Below, piece after piece: positions 8,211 through 17,616 of a stretch of DNA of 64,000 nt (position 1 is its first letter; each line of letters starts with the position of its first letter). The notes under the pieces are model-generated. The model searched no databases and was not told the DNA's origin. It saw only the letters and a program-made list of their open reading frames with translations. The position numbers were made by a program, and so were the translations under genes. Location: positions 1 through 64,000 of the forward strand of contig JAAHFP010000034.1 in NCBI GenBank assembly GCA_010672925.1. The letters run 5' to 3'. The DNA comes from Symploca sp. SIO1C2. Lineage in GTDB: Bacteria; Cyanobacteriota; Cyanobacteriia; Cyanobacteriales; Coleofasciculaceae.

Positions 8211-9683
8211 ATGCTATCTCGCCGTAAATTTATTGCCGCTTCTGGAGCTACTTTGGCTTTATCTCTAGTTTCGCCGAAGAAAGCCTCTGCTCAGTCACTG
8301 CGCCTCCGTCGGGATTTAACCACAATGGCTCCTAATGATCTGTTTTTCCAACAGTATGCTGAAGCAATAGCCAGAATGCATCAATTGCCGGAGAGGGATC
8401 CACGGAGCTGGCGTAACCAGGCGATTATCCATGCAAATTTTTGCCCCCACGGTACCTTAGATTTCCTACAATGGCATCGGCACTATCTCACATTCTTTGA
8501 GCAAATTTGTGGTCAACTGATCGGCGAACCTAATTTTGCTTTGGCATACTGGAATTGGTCCAACAGGAGAGGTCGAATCCCGGAACCATTTTTTGCTGAT
8601 AATCCTCTCAATGTGGAGTTTTGGAATGACCCATCGAACTACAATTCATCAAATTGGGGTCCAATAAACACGGTTGGTATACGAGGACTGACGGAAAATA
8701 TCGGAGTTCAGGATTTCCGAGGCGGGGATGTTTTTACAGAAGATGAAATTGAGCGAATCAGACGCAATTCTAACTTCAATCTGTTTAGCGCAGAACTAGA
8801 AGGGACACCGCACAACTTAGGACATGTTCTACTTGGAGCAACTAATAGTTCACCGCCATTTGGCCATATGTACAATGGTCTTTCGCCATTAGACCCGATC
8901 TTCTGGTTGCACCATTGTAATGTTGACCGGATTTGGGCTGAATGGCAAGCGGCGGGGAACACAACTCCATCGAATTCCACAGAATACAACCGGCAATTTG
9001 TCAATGCTGAAGGTGATCTTGTTAGGGTTACGGCGAATGATGCCAGGGATTTCACTGCAATGGGTTTCACCTATGAAACGACCCTTTCTGACTTAACATC
9101 ACCAATAGTGTTAACCTTAGAAGGTACTGAATTAGATGCTCCTTTAGGATTTTTACCAGAGTTCTTCGCGTCGGCTGATGTTGGTGTGCAGGAGCTCGGA
9201 AAAGCTGACAACACTGAAGTTTCCCAGGTTGACACCGCCACATCTATCTCCGTGCAGGCAAACAATCTCTTAACAAATCTTTTCGGCAGTCATACTTTTA
9301 GGACCAATAGCTTCCTGGGTACACCGCGAATAGCTGTAGAGGGAGACCGAATTTTGGCGGTTTTGAAAAATATCACGCCCCCTTCAGCCACAGACGATGC
9401 TATAGTTGTCGAGATCTTTGTCAACTGTCCGTATCTGAGTGCTACAACACCTAGCAATGATCCTCACTATGCAGGAACATTCAGCTTTTTTGGTCAACAT
9501 AAGCAGGGAATGGGGAAACCAGAATTTGTGATTGATATTACAGACCCATTGCGCTATTTGGCCGAAAAAGGGCTCCTGGTGGATAACCTTGTGAATATCC
9601 AGCTTCTGCCCCTAGCAGTTGTACCAGAAGGTCGGAAACAAGCTTCATTTAAGGTGGAAACCATTGAAATTATCAGAGCTTAA
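8211..9683 (+). CDS. Tat-exported tyrosinase / polyphenol oxidase
   Basis: Type-3 dicopper oxidase that hydroxylates and/or oxidises phenols with O2. The N-terminus MLSRRKFIAASGATLALSL is a twin-arginine signal (R4-R5), implying folding with copper before export. CuA ligands are H74, H80 and H89 (FCPHG...LQWHRHYL); CuB ligands are H201 and H205 (HNLGH) plus the histidine pair in FWLHHCNVDR (234-235). After the catalytic domain (to ~250) comes a linker and a C-terminal beta domain (about 375-490) resembling the domain that covers the active site in plant-type polyphenol oxidases. At 490 residues it is a long form. The next gene overlaps its end and encodes a second copy of that C-terminal domain. 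Tyrosinases are sporadic in cyanobacteria. Confidence 0.9.
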   Translation: MLSRRKFIAASGATLALSLVSPKKASAQSLRLRRDLTTMAPNDLFFQQYAEAIARMHQLPERDPRSWRNQAIIHANFCPHGTLDFLQWHRHYLTFFEQICGQLIGEPNFALAYWNWSNRRGRIPEPFFADNPLNVEFWNDPSNYNSSNWGPINTVGIRGLTENIGVQDFRGGDVFTEDEIERIRRNSNFNLFSAELEGTPHNLGHVLLGATNSSPPFGHMYNGLSPLDPIFWLHHCNVDRIWAEWQAAGNTTPSNSTEYNRQFVNAEGDLVRVTANDARDFTAMGFTYETTLSDLTSPIVLTLEGTELDAPLGFLPEFFASADVGVQELGKADNTEVSQVDTATSISVQANNLLTNLFGSHTFRTNSFLGTPRIAVEGDRILAVLKNITPPSATDDAIVVEIFVNCPYLSATTPSNDPHYAGTFSFFGQHKQGMGKPEFVIDITDPLRYLAEKGLLVDNLVNIQLLPLAVVPEGRKQASFKVETIEIIRA

Positions 9684-10170
9684 CTTCCTTCAGTGTAAAT
9701 TAGCTATAATTATGGCTATGAGTATCCTCACCATTGGGGTAGGAGTAGCCAAAGGAGAACCTGAGCCTCCTCAACCCCTTACTGCAACCTTCGAGAGGTC
9801 AGCTTTCATCCTCGTTGATGTGCCTGGTAACCTATCTCTTGCCGGAGCAGCTGCGATCGAACTGACAGTTCTACCCAAAAAAGTTGATGAGGCTAAACCA
9901 TATTTAGTTCAGGTATACCTGACTAAGGGGGCTCAACTGAGGGAAGATGTTTTATCAGAAAAGACACTCCTCGGTACTTATGGCTTTTTTCCCCCTGCCA
10001 AGGAAGGCAAAGCACGCACTTTCGTTGTTCCGGCACCTTCAAATTTAGCCGAACGAGTGACAGCGGGAGAAGATACTATTAGTTTGCTGGTCGAAATTGT
10101 ACCAGTTAATCCCAGGACAACTCTGAATCACTCTTCTCTCACGGTTATCGAAGCTAAGGTCGTTGAATAG
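9664..10170 (+). CDS. Secreted stand-alone homologue of the tyrosinase C-terminal domain
   Basis: About 168 residues from a TTG at 9664 that has AAGG 9 bases upstream and overlaps the tyrosinase gene by 20 bases. This start gives a convincing signal peptide (K..., then LAIIMAMSILTIGVGVA); the ATG at 9712 would give a hydrophobic stretch with no charged start. The mature part parallels the tyrosinase C-terminal domain strand for strand: A-x-x-V-x-V-Y/F near the start, G-T-Y-G-F-F versus G-T-F-S-F-F, then G-K followed by F-V, then N-L and a final V-x-x-I-E-x-x-V strand. I infer a duplicated domain acting in trans on the enzyme, possibly as a caddie or lid. Similarity was judged by eye. Confidence 0.7.
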   Translation: MKLSELNFLQCKLAIIMAMSILTIGVGVAKGEPEPPQPLTATFERSAFILVDVPGNLSLAGAAAIELTVLPKKVDEAKPYLVQVYLTKGAQLREDVLSEKTLLGTYGFFPPAKEGKARTFVVPAPSNLAERVTAGEDTISLLVEIVPVNPRTTLNHSSLTVIEAKVVE

Positions 10171-10340
10171 CCTTAAGATAGATGGCTATTAAATTAACAA
10201 ACGTTTACAATACCAAATCCCGGTTGGCCACAATGATACTGAAGTGAGTCAAGTCTGTCATGATGGAAAACATGGTCACCCAGAAAATTGGTGTCCTGCA
10301 CCCATCCATAACGCTTGGATAAGGCTAACCAAACTTATTA

Positions 10341-12446
10341 ATGAGCATCACGACTTCTGTGCTGGCAGATTTGCTGCAAGCTATGCCCCAACTGCGGCAA
10401 CAAGTGTATTTTAAGGCTTCTTTGACTGCCCTCTCCCATGCAATGGAAGATCAGGTTTTGGCAGGCTCAGATCAGCCTTTGGTAATTGCTAGCTTCCAAA
10501 GAGAGCACTTCTACCGCACTGAGGCAAACAGATATCGACGTATTGCTGAACAGACTTCTCAAGTGTATGTCCTAGCAGCACCAGAAACAGAATTCAAGAA
10601 TAGCTCGGAATATTACGAAACTGTAGCATTTGAGAAGGCAGATGCTCTCAGTCAAGAATGGCATTTGGTGGTGATTGGGCAAAACTATGCTAACTGCTTA
10701 GTTTGTAGGGAAAAATTTACAACTGAACCCAAGTTGATCGATCAAGATATTGACTCCTCCCGCCGCTTTGAAGGAATCTGGACTTTTGACCGCGATGTCA
10801 GCAATCGGGCTGCGGAAATCCTCCTAGACCGCATCGAAGTATATCGACCTGAGTTAGCTGCTAAGATTGCCGAGGCAAGATCTCAGTATTTAGAAGATTC
10901 AGTAGCAGTTGATAGTGGATTAACTCAAAATTCTGCCAATTCCGACGCCTTTGTTCAGCGTTTGGCGACTTACTTACAAGCTGGTCAGTACAAATTGCTC
11001 AAAGCGTATCGTTCCCTTTCTACTCAGGAACAGAAAGAGCGCCTAGTAAACTCTATCACTGATGCTATTCGGCGATCGCTCGACCCCGAAGAAATTCTGG
11101 AAATTGCTGTGCAAGAACTAGGGCAAGCTCTTGGGGCTTGTCGATGTGTAATTTACCGGTGTAAGGCAACAGATATCACCGCTGTTATCAGCCATGAGTT
11201 TTTAAGAAAGAGGGGTAAAGGGGAAAAGTCCCTTGTCCCAAGCCTAGGAGAAACTTGGCCACTACAAGATAATTGTTTGTTTCAAGAGGTTGCAAAGCGT
11301 CTAGAAGCAATTTATGTAGAGGATGCTCAAAAAGACCCCCGCATTAACCAGACAATGGAATTAGCCGATGGTAATGCTGAAAGTACAGTACCAAATAGTC
11401 CACAGGGCAAAGGTAACTCACCATCGACAACCTTGAAAAAGTTGGTGCAAAAATTTTCGATTCGCTCTTGGTTGAAGGTACCAGTAATTTACCAGGAACA
11501 GCTATTGGGCATGTTGGATTTGCACCATTGCGGCTCAAGACCTTATCACTGGGAAAAAGATGAGCTGGCCATGGTCAAAGCAATCGCCACTCAAGTCGGC
11601 GTTGCTCTCATTCAAGCTGAAGCCTACGCTAACCTAGAAGAGCTTAACCAACAGCTAGAAGCCCTTGATCGTACTCGCAGCAACTTAGTAGCCATCACCG
11701 GTCACGAATTACGCACTCCCCTATCCACCATTCAGGTTTGCTTGGAAAGTATGGCAACGGAGCCAGACATGTCTCCCGAGTTGCGTCAGGTAATGCTCGA
11801 TACTGCTCTTGCTGATTCCGAAAGGATGCGCAAATTGGTTCAAGACTTCCTCACCCTATCCCGTTTAGAAAGTGGTCGTGTGGAATGGAACCTAGAACCC
11901 TTATCTATCAAAGAATGTATCTACCTCGCCATGAGTCATATCTGTGCTCATAGTTCAGAGGAGGAGCGACCAAAAATTACGACTAAAGTCTCAGATAATC
12001 TTCCCTTAGTACAAGCTGATGGCGAGTGGTTGGTAGAAGCCCTAGCTAAGCTTTTGGACAATGCCTGCAAATTTACTGCTCCTCAAGGAGAAGTAATTAT
12101 TGAGACCCAAAGTCACGATGATTCCATGTTAGAAGTAATTGTCTCAGATACTGGTCGAGGTATTGAACCCAACCGTCTCAACGATATCTTTGAGCGTTTT
12201 TATCAAGAAGAAGGCGCTCTGCGAAGAACTACTGGTGGTACTGGTCTGGGTCTAGCAATTTGTCGCCTAATTGTCAAGGGGTGGGGGGGCAAAATTTGGG
12301 CAGATTCAACCGGCAAAGACCAAGGCTCTCAGTTTCACTTTACAGTACCAGTTATCAAAACTCTCCCAGAATCAAAACCCTCGGCAGCTAAAGGCAAAAG
12401 AGTTACCAAGGGCAAGAAGCAATCAAAGGTCAAAGGGACAAAGTAA
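10341..12446 (+). CDS. DICT-GAF sensor histidine kinase
   Basis: 701-residue soluble sensor kinase. Residues 1 to ~150 form a DICT sensory domain (found in cyanobacterial signalling proteins; ligand unknown), followed by a GAF-type domain at about 235-425 (with a low-complexity insert PNSPQGKGNSPST), a HisKA dimerisation domain with phosphoacceptor motif ITGHELRTPLS (about 455), and an HATPase_c domain with N-box DNACKF, G1 DTGRGI and G2 GTGLGLAI. The last ~30 residues are lysine-rich. There is no transmembrane segment, so the signal is probably cytoplasmic. No response regulator is adjacent. The start at 10341 lacks a strong ribosome-binding site but gives the expected DICT N-terminus. Confidence 0.9.
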   Translation: MSITTSVLADLLQAMPQLRQQVYFKASLTALSHAMEDQVLAGSDQPLVIASFQREHFYRTEANRYRRIAEQTSQVYVLAAPETEFKNSSEYYETVAFEKADALSQEWHLVVIGQNYANCLVCREKFTTEPKLIDQDIDSSRRFEGIWTFDRDVSNRAAEILLDRIEVYRPELAAKIAEARSQYLEDSVAVDSGLTQNSANSDAFVQRLATYLQAGQYKLLKAYRSLSTQEQKERLVNSITDAIRRSLDPEEILEIAVQELGQALGACRCVIYRCKATDITAVISHEFLRKRGKGEKSLVPSLGETWPLQDNCLFQEVAKRLEAIYVEDAQKDPRINQTMELADGNAESTVPNSPQGKGNSPSTTLKKLVQKFSIRSWLKVPVIYQEQLLGMLDLHHCGSRPYHWEKDELAMVKAIATQVGVALIQAEAYANLEELNQQLEALDRTRSNLVAITGHELRTPLSTIQVCLESMATEPDMSPELRQVMLDTALADSERMRKLVQDFLTLSRLESGRVEWNLEPLSIKECIYLAMSHICAHSSEEERPKITTKVSDNLPLVQADGEWLVEALAKLLDNACKFTAPQGEVIIETQSHDDSMLEVIVSDTGRGIEPNRLNDIFERFYQEEGALRRTTGGTGLGLAICRLIVKGWGGKIWADSTGKDQGSQFHFTVPVIKTLPESKPSAAKGKRVTKGKKQSKVKGTK

Positions 12447-12450
12447 ATCT

Positions 12451-12546
12451 TTTGTTATTTGTTATTTGTCATTTGTCATTTGTTCTTTGTCGCAATGACG
12501 GGTCAAGGGAGCTGGGGGAGCTGAGGGAGCTGAGGGAGCTGGGGAA
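12451..12546. repeat. Two simple-repeat tracts upstream of psaD
   Basis: A TTTGTTA/TTTGTCA heptamer tract at 12451-12490 is followed by a GGGAGCTGA/GGGAGCTGG nonamer tract at 12505-12546, the same unit as at 101-222. The remaining part of the 12447-12767 gap precedes psaD and presumably holds its promoter; I could not assign -35/-10 boxes with confidence. Confidence 0.75.
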
Positions 12547-12767
12547 GAGAAATACAACTTTTATGACCCCTTGGAACACTTCTATATAGGGTTTTTTGAG
12601 CACCCAAACGCCATATATGGGAATTGACAAAATGCACAACCCTTTAACTTGTCACCAATGACCAATAACCAATGACCAACTGTTACAGTTCTTGACAGAG
12701 TAGCTGGACATGTACAACCGCAATGATAGCATTCCCTAAAATGCTCTAATTTTTGAGAGAGAACACT

Positions 12768-13196
12768 ATGGCAGAAGAAACTCTTACTGGTCAGCCCCCC
12801 ATCTTTGGTGGAAGTACTGGTGGATTACTGACCAAGGCTGAAGTAGAAGAGAAATACGCAATTACCTGGAGCAGCAAGAAACAGCAAGTATTTGAAATGC
12901 CTACTGGTGGTGCTGCTATCATGAACGAAGGTGACAACTTGCTCTATTTAGCTCGTAAAGAGCAGTGCCTTGCCTTGGGAACCCAATTGCGTTCCTTTAA
13001 GCCCAGGATCGAAGACTACAAAATTTACCGGGTTTTGCCTAACGGTGAAACCCAGTATTTGCATCCAGCAGATGGCGTCTTCCCAGAGAAAGTCAACGAA
13101 GGGCGTGAATTTGCAGGAAAAGTAGACCGCAAGATTGGCGACAATCCTCAACCATGTACCGTGAAATTCAGCGGTAAAGAAACTTTTGAAGTTTAG
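12768..13196 (+). CDS. psaD: Photosystem I subunit II, PsaD
   Basis: Stromal-side subunit of photosystem I that forms the ferredoxin docking site. The 142-residue protein from ATG 12768 starts [11 protein letters not shown] and matches the family in length and content: [59 protein letters not shown] and the basic C-terminal region [20 protein letters not shown] ribosome-binding stretch lies just upstream; the in-frame TTG at 12753 is not needed. trpE follows after 84 bases on the same strand. Confidence 0.98.
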   Translation: MAEETLTGQPPIFGGSTGGLLTKAEVEEKYAITWSSKKQQVFEMPTGGAAIMNEGDNLLYLARKEQCLALGTQLRSFKPRIEDYKIYRVLPNGETQYLHPADGVFPEKVNEGREFAGKVDRKIGDNPQPCTVKFSGKETFEV

Positions 13197-13280
13197 GGTA
13201 TGGTTTAGTGCTCAGTAGTCAGTGGTCAATAGTTCATAGACTGCTGATTACTGATTACTGGCAATTATCGAGAAAAAATC

Positions 13281-14810
13281 ATGATTTTCCCAGATTTATC
13301 TCAGTTTTCAACCCTAGCTCAACAGGGTAATTTTGTACCAGTTTACCAAGAGTTGGTCGCTGACTTAGAAACACCGGTTTCTGCTTGGTATAAAGTTTGT
13401 GCTGGTCAGCCTTACAGTTTTCTGCTGGAATCGGTAGAAGGAGGAGAGAATCTGGGACGTTACAGTTTACTAGGTTGTGACCCTCTCTGGGTGCTAGAAG
13501 CTAGGGGAAACTGCACGACTCAGAAACATCGAGATGGCTCAACTAGAGTGCTTGAAGGAGACTCCTTCGAGATCTTAGCTAATTGCCTGAAACCATACCA
13601 ACCAGTAAAGTTGCCCCAACTGCCACCAGGGATTGGTGGTTTGTTTGGTTTTTGGGGTTATGAACTGATTCGCTGGATAGAACCTCGTGTACCGGTTTAC
13701 CCAGCAACTGAGAAAGACTTACCTGATGGATTGTGGATGCAGGTAGACAACCTGATTATTTTTGATCAGGTGAAGCGCAAAATTTGGGCGATCGCTTATG
13801 CTGATTTACGGGATAGTGAGGTTGATTTACAAAAAGCTTACCAAAAAGCTTGCGATCGCTTACAGATATTGGTCAACAAACTGCAGTTGCCCTTATCAGC
13901 GGAAAATACAGCATTACCATGGACACCTCCAGATAGTGCCATTCAGGAGTTACCCTATACCAGCAATACAGAAGCATCCCAGTTTTGCACTAATGTTCAG
14001 AAAGCCAAAGACTATGTTGAAGCCGGAGATATTTTTCAGGTGGTTCTGTCTCAGCGCCTCTCGACAGAATACACGGGTGAACCCTTTGCTCTTTATCGCT
14101 CCCTACGTTTGATTAATCCCTCGCCTTATATGGCGTATTTTAACTTCGGTGATTGGCAAATCATTGGTTCTAGCCCAGAAGTGATGGTTAAGGCAACTGT
14201 ATTACCAGATGGAGGACTTCAGGGAAATCTACGGCCAATTGCTGGAACTCGACGCCGAGGTAAGACCCCGCAAGAGGATGACGCTTTGGCAAAGGAGTTG
14301 CTCCATGACCCCAAGGAAGTGGCTGAACACGTCATGCTAGTGGATCTTGGTCGCAATGATTTAGGCCGTGTTTGCCAGAGTGGTACGGTAAGAGTAGACC
14401 AACTAATGGTGATTGAGCGCTACTCCCACGTTATGCATATTGTCAGCAATGTAGTTGGCAAACTTGCCCCTAAGAAAAACGCTTGGGATTTAATTAAAGC
14501 CTGTTTCCCCGCTGGTACAGTTAGTGGAGCCCCTAAAATTAGGGCAATGGAAATTATTCACGAACTAGAACCTGAACGTCGAGGTCCTTACTCTGGAGTA
14601 TATGGTTACTACGATTTTGAGGGTCAACTCAATAGTGCGATTACCATTCGCACTATGGTTGTTCGTTCGAGTGACCCTGGTAAGTATACAGTATCAGTGC
14701 AAGCTGGTGCTGGTTTAGTTGCTGATTCTGATCCAGAAAAGGAATATGAAGAAACTCTCAACAAAGCCAAAGGGTTGCTAGAAGCAATTCGCTGTTTGCG
14801 CAAACTTTAG
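13281..14810 (+). CDS. trpE: Anthranilate synthase component I, TrpE
   Basis: 509-residue enzyme that converts chorismate to anthranilate with ammonia from TrpG, the first step of tryptophan synthesis. The N-terminal half holds the feedback-site motif LLES (residues about 49-52). The catalytic chorismate-binding half contains FQVVLSQRLS, IIGSSPEVMVK, RPIAGTRRRG, ELLHDPKEVAEHVMLVDLGRNDLGRV, FPAGTVSGAPK and the SVQAGAGLVADSDPEKEY ending. It is complete. No trpG gene is in the window. It lies 84 bases downstream of psaD; whether it has its own promoter is unclear. Confidence 0.97.
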   Translation: MIFPDLSQFSTLAQQGNFVPVYQELVADLETPVSAWYKVCAGQPYSFLLESVEGGENLGRYSLLGCDPLWVLEARGNCTTQKHRDGSTRVLEGDSFEILANCLKPYQPVKLPQLPPGIGGLFGFWGYELIRWIEPRVPVYPATEKDLPDGLWMQVDNLIIFDQVKRKIWAIAYADLRDSEVDLQKAYQKACDRLQILVNKLQLPLSAENTALPWTPPDSAIQELPYTSNTEASQFCTNVQKAKDYVEAGDIFQVVLSQRLSTEYTGEPFALYRSLRLINPSPYMAYFNFGDWQIIGSSPEVMVKATVLPDGGLQGNLRPIAGTRRRGKTPQEDDALAKELLHDPKEVAEHVMLVDLGRNDLGRVCQSGTVRVDQLMVIERYSHVMHIVSNVVGKLAPKKNAWDLIKACFPAGTVSGAPKIRAMEIIHELEPERRGPYSGVYGYYDFEGQLNSAITIRTMVVRSSDPGKYTVSVQAGAGLVADSDPEKEYEETLNKAKGLLEAIRCLRKL

Positions 14811-14909
14811 AGAGACTAAGCTTCGTGCTAATAGGCATTGAGAAGAAATAACTAAATTGGGGGTAAAATTTATTTTTTCTTACTGCCTTAGGTCGAAGCG
14901 CCAGACCAT

Positions 14910-16244
14910 TCACTTGGAGTCAGTAACCATAATCACTGCATCAAAAGGTACTATCCCTATTTCTTCGCTATTAATACAACGAGCTGCCCCCAAAGACAAA
15001 TCTAGATTTCTACCGGATATATAAGGGCCTCGATCATTAATCCGCACAATTACAGAATCACCACTTTTCTTGCTTTTCACCTTCAAGTAGGTATCAAAGG
15101 GCAAGGAAGGATGGGCAGCAGTAAAGGCATGTTGATTATACTGTTCTCCAGAAGCAGTAGTACGCCCGTGAAAATAGCCTCCGTACCAAGAAGTTACCCC
15201 TTTGACTTTATCTGGGGTTGCTACTAAGTTGTACATTCGCTTTTGGGCTTCTACCAACTTTAAAGGCTCTTGTCCTAGAACTATACGAAGATTGTTAGCC
15301 CATTCTATGGCCAGTAGTTCTTGATTGCTCTCTAAGTCCTTGGCTAGGATATCCTCCATCCTAAAGATAATGCGGTTGCCTCCTTTAACCACTGGCGCAC
15401 CATCCACCAAAGCTGCTTCAATGGTTGAGGGCTCAAACTCCAACTCTGATATCTCAGAAAAGAATTGTTTTATACTTTGGGCAAGGGCTTCAGCTGGTTG
15501 CTGCTTGGTAAATTGTACAATTGAGCTTCCCTTAATTTGGACATGAAACTGCTCTGGCGGTTGAGAAGTAGCAGAACCGAAAGTTTCAATAGTCAGTTGT
15601 TGCGAATATCTCCAAAAGCCTCGCTTGACAAGCTTTCCTTTTTGTTTTTCCTTAACTGGTGTTGGCGATTGAGTACTAATCACTGCCACTGAATAGTTCA
15701 ACCCCTTGGCAACAGGTTCAACTTTTTTACGCCAAGCAAACAAATTCTGCATCACCTGCAAAACCTGCTCAGAGAATTTGGTTTTGGAATCATCTCTAGT
15801 AGATTTCTCTATCCATGCAGCAGATGGAGATGTTGCTGTGTAAGTTAGGAGAGTTTCTGCTGTTGGCCTGGTTTTTGTCTTGGACTCAGGACGGCAAAAT
15901 CTATTTTCTACAGCCTCTCGGCTTGGCTGTCTTGGGGTAGTGACATTCTCAGGGGAACTAGCATTTGCTTGTAAATGAGGACGTTGCAGGAAACTGTCTG
16001 TAGCTAGCTCCAATGGTAAGCTAGAGACACCAGCAACCGCTGCAACATTAGAAAACCCAACTTTGGGGTAAAGCTGGGTCAGAAAATCCTGATTATTTGG
16101 TCGTTCCAGCGGACTGCTGGCAACGGATAAGACGCTTTCAGGGAAAGTACTGACTAGGTAATCAGGTACTTTTAGTAAAGTTTCACTGGAAGCCAATAAA
16201 CAGCTCATCCAGGAGGTTAACCAAAAAAGTCCAGAAAATGGCAT
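14910..16244 (-). CDS. RlpA-like double-psi beta-barrel protein, secreted
   Basis: About 444 residues from ATG 16244 (MPFSGLFWLTSWMSCLLAS, a likely signal peptide; the longer reading to 16277 adds a polar tail with no support). The C-terminal ~95 residues form the RlpA-like double-psi beta-barrel: GVTSWYGGYFHGRTTASGE, FTAAHPSLPFDTYLKV, VIVRINDRGPY and GRNLDLSLGAA. Family members are septal or rare lipoprotein A-like proteins, some of which cleave naked glycan strands. The preceding ~340 residues are low-complexity and poorly conserved, which suggests a long spacer through the periplasm. No SPOR domain is present. Confidence 0.85.
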   Translation of the reverse strand: MPFSGLFWLTSWMSCLLASSETLLKVPDYLVSTFPESVLSVASSPLERPNNQDFLTQLYPKVGFSNVAAVAGVSSLPLELATDSFLQRPHLQANASSPENVTTPRQPSREAVENRFCRPESKTKTRPTAETLLTYTATSPSAAWIEKSTRDDSKTKFSEQVLQVMQNLFAWRKKVEPVAKGLNYSVAVISTQSPTPVKEKQKGKLVKRGFWRYSQQLTIETFGSATSQPPEQFHVQIKGSSIVQFTKQQPAEALAQSIKQFFSEISELEFEPSTIEAALVDGAPVVKGGNRIIFRMEDILAKDLESNQELLAIEWANNLRIVLGQEPLKLVEAQKRMYNLVATPDKVKGVTSWYGGYFHGRTTASGEQYNQHAFTAAHPSLPFDTYLKVKSKKSGDSVIVRINDRGPYISGRNLDLSLGAARCINSEEIGIVPFDAVIMVTDSK

Positions 16245-16560
16245 GATGCAATAAATTTGTAATGTATGTAAATGCACAGTGGCAGCTAAAGCTGTAGGAT
16301 AGTATACAAAAGTTCGGGATCAATAGATCAATCTTCAGATTGCTCCCTCATTAGTACAAAGGATTTTCTGACTAATGACCAATGACTTTGCTCACAGGTA
16401 GTTATCCCCCACATCGCTAGAAGGAAGAGGTAATGGGCTTCTAAGCTTGTTCAGTGAAGATTTTAAAGAGTGAAAATGGGTATCATAAACTTTGTTGTAG
16501 ATAAATAAAGAGTGTTTGAGTTGGAGCCATCCTGCTGGTGTTAAAGTCTGAGTGTGAACT
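16245..16560. other. Divergent intergenic region
   Basis: 316 bases between the divergent rlpA-like and phzF-like genes. It must contain both promoters. I see no hairpin, tandem repeat or small gene; there is a TGACCAATGAC stretch at 16374-16384 like those found in other intergenic tracts of this window. Confidence 0.5.
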
Positions 16561-17481
16561 ATGGAAAAACTAATTTTTTATATTGTTGATGTTTTTGCAG
16601 TTGATAAATATACCGGTAATCAGCTTGCTGTCTTCCTCAGTGGCAAAGCGGTCGGCTTCAGTGAAGAGCCCCTACCACTTTCTGGCGAACAAATGCAACA
16701 AATTGCCAAAGAAGTTAATTATTCAGAAACTACTTTTATCACATTGACACAGCCACAAAAAGGTGGTTATGATGTCCGCATTTTTACACCTCGAAAAGAA
16801 CTGTCTTTTGCTGGTCATCCTACTTTGGGTACTGCCTACATTATTCAAAGAGAAATTATTAAACAAGCAGTTACCACAGTTAAATTGAATTTACCAGTTG
16901 GACAAATTCCTGTAACTTGGCACAATAGTCAGGATACGGGTGAAGTGCTCTGGATGCGGCAAAATTCACCTACTTTTGCTGAAAAGTTTGATACAGCTTC
17001 CTTAGCAGCAGTATTAAATCTCGACCTATATGATATTGATTCTCGCTTTCCTATTCAAGAAGTTTCTACAGGTACTCCTTTCATCATTGTTCCTTTAAAG
17101 AATCAAGACGCTCTCAAACGGATTAATCTCAATAAAGATAAATATTTTGCATTAGTAGATAAAACAGAATCCAAAGCAATCTTAGTATTTTGCCCAGAAA
17201 CTTATGACCCAGAAAATGACCTCAGTGTCCGAGTTTTTGCTGAGTATTTGGGTATTCCAGAAGATCCGGCAACTGGTAGTGCCAATGGCTGTTTAGCTGG
17301 GTATTTAGTAGAATATTCTTACTTTGGGGACAAGTCTGTGGATATTCGTGTTGAGCAAGGATATGAGATGGGTAGACCTTCACTATTATTACTTAGAGCC
17401 CAGCAAGATCAGGATCGGATAGATGTTTCAGTGGGAGGTAAGGTAGTGTTAATTGCTAAAGGAGAATTTTTTGAGGAGTAA
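16561..17481 (+). CDS. PhzF family isomerase-like protein
   Basis: 306-residue member of the PhzF family, which has a diaminopimelate-epimerase-like two-lobed fold. Conserved motifs are VDVFAVDKYTGNQLAVFL, the catalytic glutamate region NYSETTFI, RIFTPRKELSFAGHPTLGTAYI and PEDPATGSANGCLAGYLVEY. PhzF itself isomerises a phenazine precursor, but most family members are of unknown substrate, and no other phenazine genes are here. The gene is monocistronic by context. Confidence 0.92.
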   Translation: MEKLIFYIVDVFAVDKYTGNQLAVFLSGKAVGFSEEPLPLSGEQMQQIAKEVNYSETTFITLTQPQKGGYDVRIFTPRKELSFAGHPTLGTAYIIQREIIKQAVTTVKLNLPVGQIPVTWHNSQDTGEVLWMRQNSPTFAEKFDTASLAAVLNLDLYDIDSRFPIQEVSTGTPFIIVPLKNQDALKRINLNKDKYFALVDKTESKAILVFCPETYDPENDLSVRVFAEYLGIPEDPATGSANGCLAGYLVEYSYFGDKSVDIRVEQGYEMGRPSLLLLRAQQDQDRIDVSVGGKVVLIAKGEFFEE

Positions 17482-17553
17482 TGGTAGGTGGTAGGTGGCA
17501 GGTGGCAGGTAGCAGTCCCGATTCAAAAATTTAACTACCATGCATAAAAACTT

Positions 17554-17592
17554 ATGTCTCCGCGTCCCCGCGTCCCCGCGTCCCCGTGTCTA
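17554..17592. repeat. GTCCCCGC octamer tandem repeat
   Basis: About four copies of an 8-base unit CCGCGTCC directly upstream of the peptidase gene. A similar G/C-rich octamer tract in the opposite orientation lies at 37711-37752. Confidence 0.75.
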
Positions 17593-17616
17593 TTTACACA
17601 ATAGGAGAAGCACAAC

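Noticed and set aside
8708-9265. Two minus-strand frames inside the tyrosinase gene
   Set aside because: Antisense shadows; the plus strand carries the copper-ligand motifs.
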